Shown: piece after piece, positions 19,948-30,051 of the stretch
Numbering within the stretch: the stretch's first letter is position 1
Layout of the letters: each line of letters opens with the position of its first letter
DNA from: Planctomycetia bacterium
GTDB taxonomy: Bacteria > Planctomycetota > UBA8108 > UBA1146
Assembly (NCBI GenBank): GCA_012269595.1
Contig: JAAXJX010000038.1
Coordinates: 62,001 to 126,000, forward strand
Reading direction: 5' to 3'
Length of the DNA stretch: 64,000 nt
Made by a program: the position numbers and the translations under genes
Notes under the pieces: model-generated
Seen by the model: the letters and a program-made list of their open reading frames with translations, nothing else
The model's database searches: none
What the model was told of the DNA's origin: nothing

Positions 19948-20901
19948 TCAGCTGACCGGTTGATTGACAGGGTGCTGAACCTGACCTTCGAGAAGAAACG
20001 CCGCCACCTGCTGGGCAGATTGCAACCCGACATTATCCTGGGCCTCGACGGTGGAAGCCCCCAAATGGGGTGTGCAAATGATGGAGGCATGATTCCTGAG
20101 GGGATCATTCTCAGCAGGGGGCTCCTCGACAAAGACATCGAGACCCGCTGCGGCCACCTGCCCCGAATCGACCGCGCGCAACAATGCCTCAGAGTCGATC
20201 ACCGGACCCCGACTGACATTGACAAGGCGAACCCCCGCCTTGCACTGCCCGAGGAAGTCATCATTGACCATTCCGCGGGTGTGGTCGTTGAGAGGAGGAT
20301 GAAGCGAAATAAAGTCCGCATTGGGAAGAGCATCCTCCAGGGTGGAAAGAGTGGCTCCATTCTCCTCGCAGACGGAAGCGTCGACGAAGGGGTCGCAGCC
20401 GACCACCTTCATGCCGAGGCTGCTGGCTTTGCGGCAGACTCTCTGGCCGATCTTGCCCATGCCAATGACGGCGAGGGTCTTGCCCTCCAGCTCGACACCC
20501 ACCAGTTTTTTCCGATCCCAGCCCCCTTGGCTCATTCCCAGATGCCCTTGCCCGACATTCCTGGCAACGGCAAACATCAGGGCGAGAGCATGCTCTGCGG
20601 CGGCGTTGGAATTGGCCGCAGGCGTGTTCATGACGAGGACTCCCTTTTCAGCAGCGGCATCGCAATCGATGTTGTCGACCCCTGCCCCTGCCCGACAGAT
20701 GCATTTGAGGTTGGGAGCCTGATCGAGCAACTCAGAAGTTATCTGCGTACCGGAGCGGAGGATCCAACCACTGATGTTTGGCAAACTCTCTTCAACTTTG
20801 TCTGCGCCCACGATCACTTCGAGACCTGCATTACGAAGGATCTCCTCAGTTGCCGGTGGAAGAGGATCAGAAATCAAAACGGGACCATTGGCTGCTGACA
20901 T
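19948..20901 (-). CDS. serA: D-2-hydroxyacid dehydrogenase, D-3-phosphoglycerate dehydrogenase-like
   Basis: KCICRAGAGVDNID, VIGMGKIGQRVCRKASSLGMKVVGCDPF, VNVSRGPVIDSEALL, TPHLGASTVEAQ. Confidence 0.88.
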   Translation of the reverse strand: MSAANGPVLISDPLPPATEEILRNAGLEVIVGADKVEESLPNISGWILRSGTQITSELLDQAPNLKCICRAGAGVDNIDCDAAAEKGVLVMNTPAANSNAAAEHALALMFAVARNVGQGHLGMSQGGWDRKKLVGVELEGKTLAVIGMGKIGQRVCRKASSLGMKVVGCDPFVDASVCEENGATLSTLEDALPNADFISLHPPLNDHTRGMVNDDFLGQCKAGVRLVNVSRGPVIDSEALLRAVDSGQVAAAGLDVFVEEPPAENDPLRNHASIICTPHLGASTVEAQDNVGLQSAQQVAAFLLEGQVQHPVNQPVS

Positions 20902-20949
20902 CAGTGTTTCCTTTAACGAAAGTTTTCAAACATTCTTTGAGATCAGGAA

Positions 20950-22191
20950 TCAATCCTTGTAACGACCCACACAGAGACAGGCATCATGTCCGCCAAATCC
21001 AAAGGAATTGGAGAGTGCCACTTCGATCTGTGCTTCACGCGGCTCGTTGGCGACTGAATCAAGCGGGCACTCCGGATCAGGGTCGACCTGATTGATCGTT
21101 GCCGGAACAACCCCTTCACGAATGCCGATCGCCGTCGCAGCCAGCTCCACTGCACCGGAAGCTCCCAACAGGTGACCCACCTGAGATTTGGTCGAACTCA
21201 TCATGACAGAGTCGGAAGTCGCTCCCAACAGCTGCCTGACAGCAGACTGTTCCATGACATCGTTGAGGGGAGTCGAGGTTCCATGGGCATTGATGTAATT
21301 CACCTCAGAGGTGTCCCGCTCGGCATCCACGAGAGCCAGTCGCATCGCCTCGCGTGCCATCTTCGCTTCCGGATCGGGAGCGGTGATGTGGTAGGCATCA
21401 TCGGTTGCGCCGAAGCCGAGAACCTCACAGTAAATGCGGGCTCCACGCTTCTTGGCATGCTCCAGCTCCTCGAACATGAACATGGCCCCACCCTCACCCA
21501 TGACAAATCCATCACGACTGGCCTGGAAGGGCCTCATCGCGGTTTCAAATTCGTCATTACGGGTCGACATCGCCTTGAGGGCACAAAATCCTGCAATACT
21601 CAGCGGTGTGATCGCCGCTTCACTGCCCCCCGTCAGAATGGCATCACAGCGGCCCGCCCGAATCGTATCGAGGGCCACTCCGAGAGCATGCTGACTGGAA
21701 GCGCAAGCGGACACGGTGGAGTAGTTGACTCCCTTGAAGCCATGGGCAATCGCGATCTGGCCCGCCGCCGCATTGGTAATCATTTTCGGGATGAAGAAGG
21801 GGGAGACCCGGTCTGGCCCCCGGTCCTTGAGCAGCGTGTGCTGATCTTCCATCTCCTGGATACCACCGATTCCCGACCCGGTGATGACACCGTAGCGGTC
21901 CGGTTGGGAAGTGGGATCGAGCCCGCTGTCTTCCAGAGCCTCACCCGAGGAGTAGAGAGCAAACTGGGCGAAGCGATCCAACAGGCGAGCGGTTTTTCTG
22001 TCGATTCGTGAGGAAGGGTCAAAATCCTTGACCTCCATCGCGAAACGCGTACGGAAATCCGTGGCATCGAAGTGGGTAATCGGCCCGACTCCGTTACGCC
22101 CCTCCAGAATTCCGTTCCAGAATGTAGCGAGGTCGTTCCCGATGGGAGCGACCACGCCAATTCCGGTAATGACAACTCTTCTCCTGCTCAT
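20950..22191 (-). CDS. fabF: Beta-ketoacyl-ACP synthase II
   Basis: RRVVITGIGVVAPIGND, STVSACASSQHALG, INAHGTSTPLND, KSQVGHLLGASGAVE. Confidence 0.96.
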   Translation of the reverse strand: MSRRRVVITGIGVVAPIGNDLATFWNGILEGRNGVGPITHFDATDFRTRFAMEVKDFDPSSRIDRKTARLLDRFAQFALYSSGEALEDSGLDPTSQPDRYGVITGSGIGGIQEMEDQHTLLKDRGPDRVSPFFIPKMITNAAAGQIAIAHGFKGVNYSTVSACASSQHALGVALDTIRAGRCDAILTGGSEAAITPLSIAGFCALKAMSTRNDEFETAMRPFQASRDGFVMGEGGAMFMFEELEHAKKRGARIYCEVLGFGATDDAYHITAPDPEAKMAREAMRLALVDAERDTSEVNYINAHGTSTPLNDVMEQSAVRQLLGATSDSVMMSSTKSQVGHLLGASGAVELAATAIGIREGVVPATINQVDPDPECPLDSVANEPREAQIEVALSNSFGFGGHDACLCVGRYKD

Positions 22192-22216
22192 CTGGATTTA
22201 CCTCCGATGGCGCAGA

Positions 22217-22456
22217 TCAAACCTTGTTGGAGTTGGACTCGATGTAGGAGATGGCATCTCCGACAGTCTTCAGCCCTTCAGCATCCTCATCGGGAATCTT
22301 CATGTCGAATTTGTCTTCGAGCTTCATCACGAGCTCGACGATGTCGAGGCTGTCTGCACCCAGATCGGTTTGAAGAACTGCTTCGTCCTTGACCTTTTCA
22401 CGATCGAGTCCCAGTTCCTCAGCGATGATGTCCTTGACCTGATCTCCGACGCTCAT
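22217..22456 (-). CDS. acpP: Acyl carrier protein
   Basis: [38 protein letters not shown]. Confidence 0.96.
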   Translation of the reverse strand: MSVGDQVKDIIAEELGLDREKVKDEAVLQTDLGADSLDIVELVMKLEDKFDMKIPDEDAEGLKTVGDAISYIESNSNKV

Positions 22457-22629
22457 CGGTATCCTCCTTGTCAGTTTTTGCCTGCGGCAAAAAAGAGTCT
22501 GTGAGTTTGCTATTCCATTCGGATTCACCCTGTGTCACTTCACAGGCTGGTGATCCTGCAGCCCCCATCTAGAGGGATGCCCTGCGTAGATTCTAGGCAA
22601 ACCGGGAAATTCGTCCAGTCAGAATTGCC

Positions 22630-23367
22630 CTAACAGGCCAATCCCCCGTCGACGCGAAGGGTCTCTCCAGTGATATAGGAGGCCTGCTCACTGGCCAGGA
22701 ACATGACGGAAGCCGCCACCTCATCAGGAGTTCCGGATCTTCCAGCCGGGATTCGTCCCTCGATGGCTTCTCGGGCCTTCTCGGAGATATCCGCCGACAT
22801 ATCGGTGGTGATCATCCCGGGAGCCACGGCATTGACCGTGATGTTTCTGCTCGCTACCTCCTGAGCGAGAGACTTGACGAAGCCAATTACCCCTGCCTTG
22901 CTCGCAGCATAGTTGCCCTGCCCCGGATTTCCGGTCAGGCCAATGATACTGGTGATCGCAATAATTCTTCCGGAACGGCTCTTGATCATCGGCCGGATCA
23001 CTTCTCTGGCACAAAGGAAAGTGCCGCGAAGGTTGGTCGAAATCACATCATCCCAGTCGTCATCCCTGGTCGCCATCACCAGTTTGTCCCGGGTGATTCC
23101 AGCGTTGGCCACGAGAACATCCACTCCCCCAAGGATCTCCTGCGCTGCGGGAAAAAACTCACTCACACTTGCGGAGTCAGAAATATCGAGTGCCAGTCCG
23201 TGGACGTCGCCATCGATTTCTGCGGCGACAGAAGCAGCAGTCTCTGCATTTCTTCCAGAGATCACCACCTTTGCACCAGCACCTGCGAAAGCGCTGGCGA
23301 CGGCCCTGCCGATTCCACGGGTTCCTCCAGTGACGATGACGGACTTGCCGGTGAAGTCGAGTTTCAT
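22630..23367 (-). CDS. fabG: 3-oxoacyl-ACP reductase (SDR)
   Basis: VIVTGGTRGIGRAVA, LVANAGITRDKLVMATRDDDWDDVI, GNYAASKAGVIGFVKSLAQE. Confidence 0.95.
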   Translation of the reverse strand: MKLDFTGKSVIVTGGTRGIGRAVASAFAGAGAKVVISGRNAETAASVAAEIDGDVHGLALDISDSASVSEFFPAAQEILGGVDVLVANAGITRDKLVMATRDDDWDDVISTNLRGTFLCAREVIRPMIKSRSGRIIAITSIIGLTGNPGQGNYAASKAGVIGFVKSLAQEVASRNITVNAVAPGMITTDMSADISEKAREAIEGRIPAGRSGTPDEVAASVMFLASEQASYITGETLRVDGGLAC

Positions 23368-24332
23368 GACGGGGTTCCTTCCAACAGTTCTTCAATGGAA
23401 TCCTTGGCGAGTACCGAACGAGTCGGAATACTGCGGTCGACCTGACGAACCAGACCTGCCACAACCTTGCCAGGTCCCGGTTCCAGTACCTCAGCCACTC
23501 CATCCTCTATCAGTAATCGCAAAGTCGGCTCCCAGAGTACCGAAGATTCGACCTGGCGGATGAGGCCTTCACGGATCTCTTCCGGATCACTCACCCGGGC
23601 TCCACTGACATTGGCATAGAATGGAATCTCCGGCTCAGCGATCTGCAGATTTGCAAGAATCGGTTTCAGGGTTTCCGTCGCAGAGGCCATCAGCGGTGAG
23701 TGGTATGCACCGGCCACCTCCAGCGGAATCACCCTGCGGGCACCCTTTTCCCGGGCTTTCTCACTGGCAAGCTCGACCGCAGCCTTTTCGCCACTGATCA
23801 CGATCTGGGTCGCTGCATTGACGTTGGCAACCGCAACGATCCCTGCTTCGGAGGCTTCTGAAACAGCCTCTCGCACCGTCTCCAGATCGAGGCCCAGAAT
23901 CGAGGCCATCGTTCCAGCGGTCTTGTCGCAAGCCTCCTGCATCGCCTTTCCCCGGGCGATCACCACATCGAGGGCATCTTCAAAACGGATCGCCCCGCTG
24001 TGGACCAATGCGCTGTATTCCCCGAGTGAAAGCCCTGCCGTCGCTCGCGCTTCCAGGTGTGAAGCACCGCCAGAGTTTTCAATCACCTTTACCGCTGCCA
24101 GAGAAGCGACAAAGATCGCCGGCTGGCAGACATCAGTGGCATTGAGAACTTCCTGCGGCCCCTCCGCGCAAAGAGCCATCAGGTCTCGCCCCATGCGCTC
24201 ACTGGCGATTTCAAACATGTCTCTGGCAACAGTCTCATTTTCAAACAGATCCCGGGCCATGCCCACAAACTGACTTCCCTGTCCCGGGAAGAGAATGGCA
24301 CGGGTGGAATCCGGATGGGAAAGGTTGGACAT
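23364..24332 (-). CDS. fabD: Malonyl-CoA:ACP transacylase
   Basis: ILFPGQGSQFVGMARDLF, TAGLSLGEYSALVHSGA, GAYHSPLM. Confidence 0.95.
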   Translation of the reverse strand: MSNLSHPDSTRAILFPGQGSQFVGMARDLFENETVARDMFEIASERMGRDLMALCAEGPQEVLNATDVCQPAIFVASLAAVKVIENSGGASHLEARATAGLSLGEYSALVHSGAIRFEDALDVVIARGKAMQEACDKTAGTMASILGLDLETVREAVSEASEAGIVAVANVNAATQIVISGEKAAVELASEKAREKGARRVIPLEVAGAYHSPLMASATETLKPILANLQIAEPEIPFYANVSGARVSDPEEIREGLIRQVESSVLWEPTLRLLIEDGVAEVLEPGPGKVVAGLVRQVDRSIPTRSVLAKDSIEELLEGTPS

Positions 24333-24380
24333 TATTCCTCACTCCTCAGGGGAACTGAAAATCCCGAAAATGAAAAGGGA

Positions 24381-25433
24381 TCAGGCCTGCTTCTCAGAGC
24401 TGTGATCGGTGGACTCAACGTTTTCATTGACAGTCCTGATCGCACGCACCATGTCTTCCTCGAAGCGGGATTCAATCATTCTGCAGGTCCATGTGATGGC
24501 GTTGCAGATTGCTTTCTCATCACTTTTTCCGTGACCGATGGTGCAGATTCCCTTGGGCCCCAGAAGTGGAGCACCACCATACTCTGCGTAGTCAAATCGG
24601 CTGGCGATGCTTTTCAGTCCTGCACCGATCATTTCCTTGAGTGGCCCAAGGTCGAAGCCGCCGACTGAATCGCCGGAAAGCTCACGGGCGATGGTCGAGA
24701 AGATGAACTCGGAAAGCCCCTCTGATGACTTGAGGACCACGTTTCCGGTGAAACCGTCACAAACGATGACGTCCACGGTCGTGTTGAAAAGATCATTACC
24801 CTCAACGTTGCCACAGAAATTCAATCCACTGGCGGACAGAAGTTCAAAGGTCTCCTTCGCCAGGGTATGCCCCTTGTCCGCTTCCGACCCCACATTCAGC
24901 AAGCCGATTCGGGGGGACTCGATTCCATAGACCGAAGTCAGGAAGGTGGCAGACATGGCCGCATTGTGCAGAAGATGCTGCGGTCGGCTTTCCACATTGG
25001 CCCCACCATCACAGAGGATGATCGGCTTTTCCCCACGGGGCATCGGCAGTGCTATGGCGGGTCGACGAACCCCTTCATGCATTCGCAGGTGAACCGAACA
25101 GGCGGCAACAAAGGCACCGGTGTTTCCTGCGGAAAAGATGCCTTCCACCGTCCGCTCTTTTTGCATCATGACGATGCTGGCGAGCGAGGAAGCGGGTTTG
25201 TTTCTCAACGCCTCAACAGGCGATTCTTCCATCGTCACCCACTCGGGAGCGTGAACAAACTGAACCCGGTCATTGAGCCCACCGCAGGAATCGATGGCAG
25301 GCATCACCTGATCTTCAGGACCAACGAGAATGATCTTCAGGTCGGGATTGTTTTCGAGAGCGCGGAAAGCACCCTGAACGGGTACGGAGGGAACGTGATC
25401 GCCGCCCATGGCGTCGATTGCAATCAGAGGCAT
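24381..25433 (-). CDS. plsX: Phosphate acyltransferase PlsX
   Basis: MPLIAIDAMGGDHVPSVPVQGA, NTGAFVAACSVHLRMHEGVRRPAIALPMP; start at internal Met (25433). Confidence 0.95.
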   Translation of the reverse strand: MPLIAIDAMGGDHVPSVPVQGAFRALENNPDLKIILVGPEDQVMPAIDSCGGLNDRVQFVHAPEWVTMEESPVEALRNKPASSLASIVMMQKERTVEGIFSAGNTGAFVAACSVHLRMHEGVRRPAIALPMPRGEKPIILCDGGANVESRPQHLLHNAAMSATFLTSVYGIESPRIGLLNVGSEADKGHTLAKETFELLSASGLNFCGNVEGNDLFNTTVDVIVCDGFTGNVVLKSSEGLSEFIFSTIARELSGDSVGGFDLGPLKEMIGAGLKSIASRFDYAEYGGAPLLGPKGICTIGHGKSDEKAICNAITWTCRMIESRFEEDMVRAIRTVNENVESTDHSSEKQA

Positions 25434-25455
25434 GTCGTCACTCCTGCCCAAGAAT

Positions 25456-25503
25456 CTTGATAACACCGGGTCTTGGTAACACCTGGTCTTGGTAACACCG
25501 AGT
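25456..25503. repeat. Three tandem imperfect 16-bp repeats between rpmF and plsX
   Basis: CTTGATAACACCGGGT / CTTGGTAACACCTGGT / CTTGGTAACACCGAGT. Confidence 0.85.
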
Positions 25504-25561
25504 CATGAACCAGAGCCTCTGAAGCAAATTCCTTGCGGGAAACAGCCAGAGAACCGGGTCT

Positions 25562-25744
25562 CTAGAACTCTTCGACCGCCAACAGAGCCCTGCCCCGGTA
25601 GGTTCCACAAACGTCACAGATACTGTGAGGGAGGGTCAGGGAATTGCAACGGGTGCACTTGGTGTGAAGGATCGGCCTGACGGCGTCATGAGCCCTGCGC
25701 TTGCGCTTGCGGGCCTGATTGGTTTTACGCTGTGGGACTGCCAT
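25562..25744 (-). CDS. rpmF: 50S ribosomal protein L32
   Basis: MAVPQRKTNQARKRKRRAHDAV..CTRCNSLTLPHSICDVCGTYRGR. Confidence 0.95.
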   Translation of the reverse strand: MAVPQRKTNQARKRKRRAHDAVRPILHTKCTRCNSLTLPHSICDVCGTYRGRALLAVEEF

Positions 25745-25909
25745 CGGTCTCGCTCCTGTGTCTGTGGTACCCATGCAATATGGGCTACACCCTGGTTGTT
25801 CCTGTCATGGTCTACGGGGGATCAGCAGGGGCATCCCTGACCTATCCGCACCCGGACGAACCCGGATGTTATGATTGCCTCCCAAAATGGTCAAGAAGAT
25901 CCGGAGAAC

Positions 25910-28549
25910 TCAGGAGCCATTTCCAGAGAGTGCCTGGGCCAATTCCGCGGCCATCGCCCCCAGGGCCTCATCCAGCTGATCCACGGCTTTTCCGCCCGCC
26001 TGAGCCATATCCGGGCGTCCACCCCCACCGCCACCGAGGATTCCGGCCCCCATCTTGGCGATTTTCCCGCAATGAACCCGGCCCTTGGGGACCTCCTCAG
26101 AGGTCCCGCAGATGAAGCGAACCCCGTCTTCCCCGGTCGAGGCGAGGACGAAGGCCCGTTGCCCCTTGCGTCTCTTGAGGGAATCCGCAGCCACGAGAAG
26201 CTGGTCCTGAGGTGTGTCGCTCCAATGGGCCACCACCACCTCTCCCGGATCAGCGGGGATTCTTTGGCCGTGCCCCCCCTCCAGATCCGCGAGCAGGTCG
26301 CGATTGGACTGGCCAGCGCCCTTGCCTTCACGGAGCTGACGATTCTCCTTGAGGATGGCGGTGAGGCGACCTCCCAGCTCCTCACGGGAACTCTTCATCA
26401 GCAATGCAAGGTCCTGAATCAGGTCTTCATTTTCGCGCATTCGCCGGGCACCCTCAGCGCCGGTCAAAGCCTCCACCCGACGAACACCGGAGGAAACACT
26501 GCCCTCACCGGTGATCATCATCGGACCGATTTCGCCGGTGTGGGCACAATGGATGCCCCCACAAAGCTCGATGGAAAAATCGCCGATCTCAACCATACGC
26601 ACCCGGTCACCATATTTCTCACCGAAGAGAGCCATCGCTCCGCGATCCTTCGCTTCGTCGATGGGAATATCGTCATGAATGGCGATCTCCTGATCGAGAA
26701 GGATCCAGTCCTGGACCTGGCCTTCCACCTCTTTCAACTGCTCTGGTGACACCTTCTCGTAATGGCTGATGTCAAAGCGCAATCGTTCCGGCGATACGAG
26801 GGAGCCCTTCTGCTGAACGTGATCTCCCACCACCTGACGCAATGCCGCATGGAGCAGATGGGTTGCCGTATGGTTGCGCTGGATATGCTGACGGCGATCA
26901 AGGTCGACGCGGGCATGAACTGCGGCCCCCACCTCGATTCCGGCGGCCTCGACTCCCGAGAGATCGACGGTGTGGAAGAAGGTCCCCTGACCATCTTTTT
27001 GACAATCGATCACCGGAACATCAACCCCAACGATGTGCAGGGTTACTGTATCCCCTACCTGTCCCCCTGATTCAGCATAGAAGGGCGTACGATCGAGGAT
27101 GACCCGTCCGTGGTCGCCGTCTGCACTGAATGAGAGGAGGCTGGCCTCACCTTCGCCGCCGGAATACCCGACAAACTCGGTGGCTCCCCAATTCCCGGCG
27201 AGGTCGTTGCGATCGTGACCGGCAACAGCGACTCCGACCTTGTTCCCCACTCGGCTCCGGGTTCGCTGTTCTTCCATGAGGTTTTCAAACCCGGGACGGT
27301 CCACCTCGACCTCGACTTCCCGAGCCATCTGCTCTGTCAGGTCGATGGGGAATCCACAGGAATCATGGAGAAAGAATGCGGCACTGGCAGGAAACGCTGT
27401 CGCTCCTGTTTTTTCCATTTGAGCCACTTCTTCATCGAATCGGGTCATGCCGGTTTTCAGGGTCCGGAGGAATTGCTCTTCCTCCTTGAAAATCAACTTG
27501 GCAATGAGGTCCTGGCGCTCTTGCAATTCAGGGAATGCTTCGCCCATTTCGCGGGTCAGCAGTGGCACCAGCTCATGAAGGAATGGTTTTTCCATTCCCA
27601 ATTTGTATCCGTAGCGACTCGCCCTGCGCAGAATCCTCCGGAGCACGTATCCACGCTCCTCATTGGATGGGAATGCCCCGTCTGCGATGGCAAAGGAGAG
27701 GCTGCGGATGTGATCAGAGATCACCCGATGAGGAATTCCCTCGGGGCCTTTCCTGGGAGCCACCCCCGTGATGTCTCCGATGCCCTCGATCAGGGTCGCC
27801 AACAGATCGGTCTCATAAACATCATCCTTGTCCTGAAGGATCATGGTTATTCGTTCGAGACCCATTCCCGTATCGATACTCGGCTTGGGCAATATGATGC
27901 GATCATCCGGTCCACGCTGCTCAAACTGCATGAAGACCAGATTCCAGATCTCCATCCAGCGATCGCAATCACACACTCCCAAGGCACACTCAGAACCGCA
28001 GGAACGCTCTTCCCCACGATCGACATGCAACTCGGAACAGGGGCCACAGGGCCCCGTGTCACCCATCGACCAGAAGTTGTCCTTGACCCCGAGGCCCACG
28101 ATGCGATCGGCAGATACACCGACATGATCACGCCAGATCTCCCGGGCTTCATCGTCTTCCTCGAAAACGGAGATCCACATGCGGTCGGCATCGATGCCGA
28201 AACGCTCGGTGATCAATTCCCAGGCCCAGGCACACGCTTCCTTTTTGAAGTAATCGCCGAAGGAAAAGTTGCCGAGCATTTCAAAGAAGGTCAGGTGGCG
28301 GGCGGTGTAACCCACATTCTCAAGGTCGTTGTGTTTGCCCCCGGCACGTATGCACTTCTGGGAAGAACACGCTCTGGAAATCTCGCGGGTCTCCTGGCCG
28401 GTGAAGACACCCTTGAACTGGTTCATCCCGGCGTTGGTGAAGAGCAATGTGGGATCTTCGTGGGGCACGACGGGGCTCGAGGCCACCTTTTCGTGTCCGT
28501 GGGACTCGAAGTAATCGAGGAACTGATTACGGATCTCTTTTACACGCAT
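25910..28549 (-). CDS. alaS: Alanyl-tRNA synthetase
   Basis: IRNQFLDYFESHGHEKVASSPVVPHEDPTLLFTNAGMNQFK; RNHTATHLLHAALR; ELCGGIHCAHTGEIG. Confidence 0.97.
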   Translation of the reverse strand: MRVKEIRNQFLDYFESHGHEKVASSPVVPHEDPTLLFTNAGMNQFKGVFTGQETREISRACSSQKCIRAGGKHNDLENVGYTARHLTFFEMLGNFSFGDYFKKEACAWAWELITERFGIDADRMWISVFEEDDEAREIWRDHVGVSADRIVGLGVKDNFWSMGDTGPCGPCSELHVDRGEERSCGSECALGVCDCDRWMEIWNLVFMQFEQRGPDDRIILPKPSIDTGMGLERITMILQDKDDVYETDLLATLIEGIGDITGVAPRKGPEGIPHRVISDHIRSLSFAIADGAFPSNEERGYVLRRILRRASRYGYKLGMEKPFLHELVPLLTREMGEAFPELQERQDLIAKLIFKEEEQFLRTLKTGMTRFDEEVAQMEKTGATAFPASAAFFLHDSCGFPIDLTEQMAREVEVEVDRPGFENLMEEQRTRSRVGNKVGVAVAGHDRNDLAGNWGATEFVGYSGGEGEASLLSFSADGDHGRVILDRTPFYAESGGQVGDTVTLHIVGVDVPVIDCQKDGQGTFFHTVDLSGVEAAGIEVGAAVHARVDLDRRQHIQRNHTATHLLHAALRQVVGDHVQQKGSLVSPERLRFDISHYEKVSPEQLKEVEGQVQDWILLDQEIAIHDDIPIDEAKDRGAMALFGEKYGDRVRMVEIGDFSIELCGGIHCAHTGEIGPMMITGEGSVSSGVRRVEALTGAEGARRMRENEDLIQDLALLMKSSREELGGRLTAILKENRQLREGKGAGQSNRDLLADLEGGHGQRIPADPGEVVVAHWSDTPQDQLLVAADSLKRRKGQRAFVLASTGEDGVRFICGTSEEVPKGRVHCGKIAKMGAGILGGGGGGRPDMAQAGGKAVDQLDEALGAMAAELAQALSGNGS

Positions 28550-28662
28550 CTTGGCTGCACTTCCCTGAATCCTGGAAACCGGTACTCCTGCCGATATCCC
28601 TCGCGGTTCACTTCATCGTCGACCGGCGGAAGAATTCTTCAAGGCAATCCCGATCGTCACCC

Positions 28663-29592
28663 TCAGATGATTTGCGGAATCTCCACCGGATCCAGTTCGA
28701 GCATGTTTCTGTAGGTCTCAAATCGATCCCGAAGATCTCCTGTGGAGACGTTGTCGAAACCCGTTACACCAAATCCCTGACAGCAGAAGGAAGCGGTCAC
28801 CGTCCCCCATGCCACCGCCACCTTGAGGGCAGCCAGGTCGGTCCGCTCACTTTTCATCAGGCAGCCCATGAGGCCGCCCGCAAAGGAATCGCCAGCACCG
28901 GTGGGGTCGACCACGTTGGCAAGGGGCAGAGCAGGCAGAGCCACTTCCCCATCTTCGTGGGAGATGAATGCCCCATGCTGTCCCCGTTTGATAATCACGC
29001 AACGGGGGCCCATCTCGCGAATCTTGCGACCGGCGATGATGACGTTTTTCTCACCGGAGAGTTGCTGCGACTCTTCGTCATTGAGAACCAGTGCATCGAC
29101 ACGAGTCAGCAACGCTTCCAGATCAGGGCGGGCGATGTCGATCCAGAGGTCCATCGTGTCGACCACTGTGAAGGGGGACGATGAAACCTGATCGAGAACA
29201 CTGGCCTGGGTCAGCGGAGCTCCGTTTCCAAGAAACAGGAACCCGGTATCACGATAGGAAGCCGGAAGATCCGGCTTGAAGTTTTCGAAGACATTGAGAT
29301 CAACACTGAGAGTTTCACGGTGGTCCATGTCATCGAAGTACTTGCCGGACCAGCGGAAAGTTTCGCCCCCTGTGACCACTTCCAGACCGTCCAGGCAGAT
29401 CCCGCGGGAAGACATCAATTGACGATGACTGTCGGGGAAATCCTCACCGACCACACCGACCAACTGGACTCCTCCGAAATAGGAAGCGGCCATGGAAAAA
29501 TGGACTGCAGAACCTCCGAGAGCATTTTCCAATGCTCCATCGGGGGTTTGGATACTGTCAAAGGCAACGCTGCCGACGACGACGAGGGACAT
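28663..29592 (-). CDS. PfkB-family carbohydrate/nucleoside kinase
   Basis: GSVAFDSIQTP.., VVDPTGAGDSFAGGLMGCL. Confidence 0.88.
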   Translation of the reverse strand: MSLVVVGSVAFDSIQTPDGALENALGGSAVHFSMAASYFGGVQLVGVVGEDFPDSHRQLMSSRGICLDGLEVVTGGETFRWSGKYFDDMDHRETLSVDLNVFENFKPDLPASYRDTGFLFLGNGAPLTQASVLDQVSSSPFTVVDTMDLWIDIARPDLEALLTRVDALVLNDEESQQLSGEKNVIIAGRKIREMGPRCVIIKRGQHGAFISHEDGEVALPALPLANVVDPTGAGDSFAGGLMGCLMKSERTDLAALKVAVAWGTVTASFCCQGFGVTGFDNVSTGDLRDRFETYRNMLELDPVEIPQII

Positions 29593-29627
29593 GATATCCT
29601 CCAGGTGACTAGGGTCCTGATCCCGGA

Positions 29628-29867
29628 TCAGGATTCTTCTTCAGGTTCTTCTTCAGCTTCTTCTTGCAGGCGTTCGGAAACTTCCATGACCCGCAGTTCG
29701 GCACGCTTCAATCGGTCTCCACAGATTTTCAGGAGTTCTGCCGCCCGTTCCACGTCGTCTGCCAGTGCATCTACATCGACTTCACGGGAATCCTCAATAC
29801 GATCGAGGATGGCATCGATCTCTTCCGTCGCTTCCCGGTAACCGGGCTGTTTCTTTTTTGCTGCCAT
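29628..29867 (-). CDS. xseB: Exodeoxyribonuclease VII small subunit
   Basis: YREATEEIDAILDRIEDSREVDVDALADDVERAAELLKICGDRLKRAE. Confidence 0.9.
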   Translation of the reverse strand: MAAKKKQPGYREATEEIDAILDRIEDSREVDVDALADDVERAAELLKICGDRLKRAELRVMEVSERLQEEAEEEPEEES

Positions 29868-29894
29868 CGCGGCGCAACTCCTTCAGACCTGTTT

Positions 29895-29926
29895 TTCGCA
29901 GATCCCTGATTTCGCAGATCCCTGAT
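29895..29926. repeat. Perfect 16-bp tandem duplication
   Basis: TTCGCAGATCCCTGAT x2, between xseA and xseB. Confidence 0.9.
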
Positions 29927-30051
29927 TATGCCAGGGCTCTTTCCAAAAAGCCCTCTTCTGAAGCAAGGATCCAGTCTATCGGCTCAGGGAGCCACCGAAC
30001 AGGTGCACCGCTTCAAAGTTCATGACTTTCCGGGGCACTTTCTACCGCAGA

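Noticed and set aside
27215-28714. 499-aa + strand ORF antisense to alaS
   Set aside because: Overlaps conserved alaS throughout; composition typical of antisense shadow ORFs.
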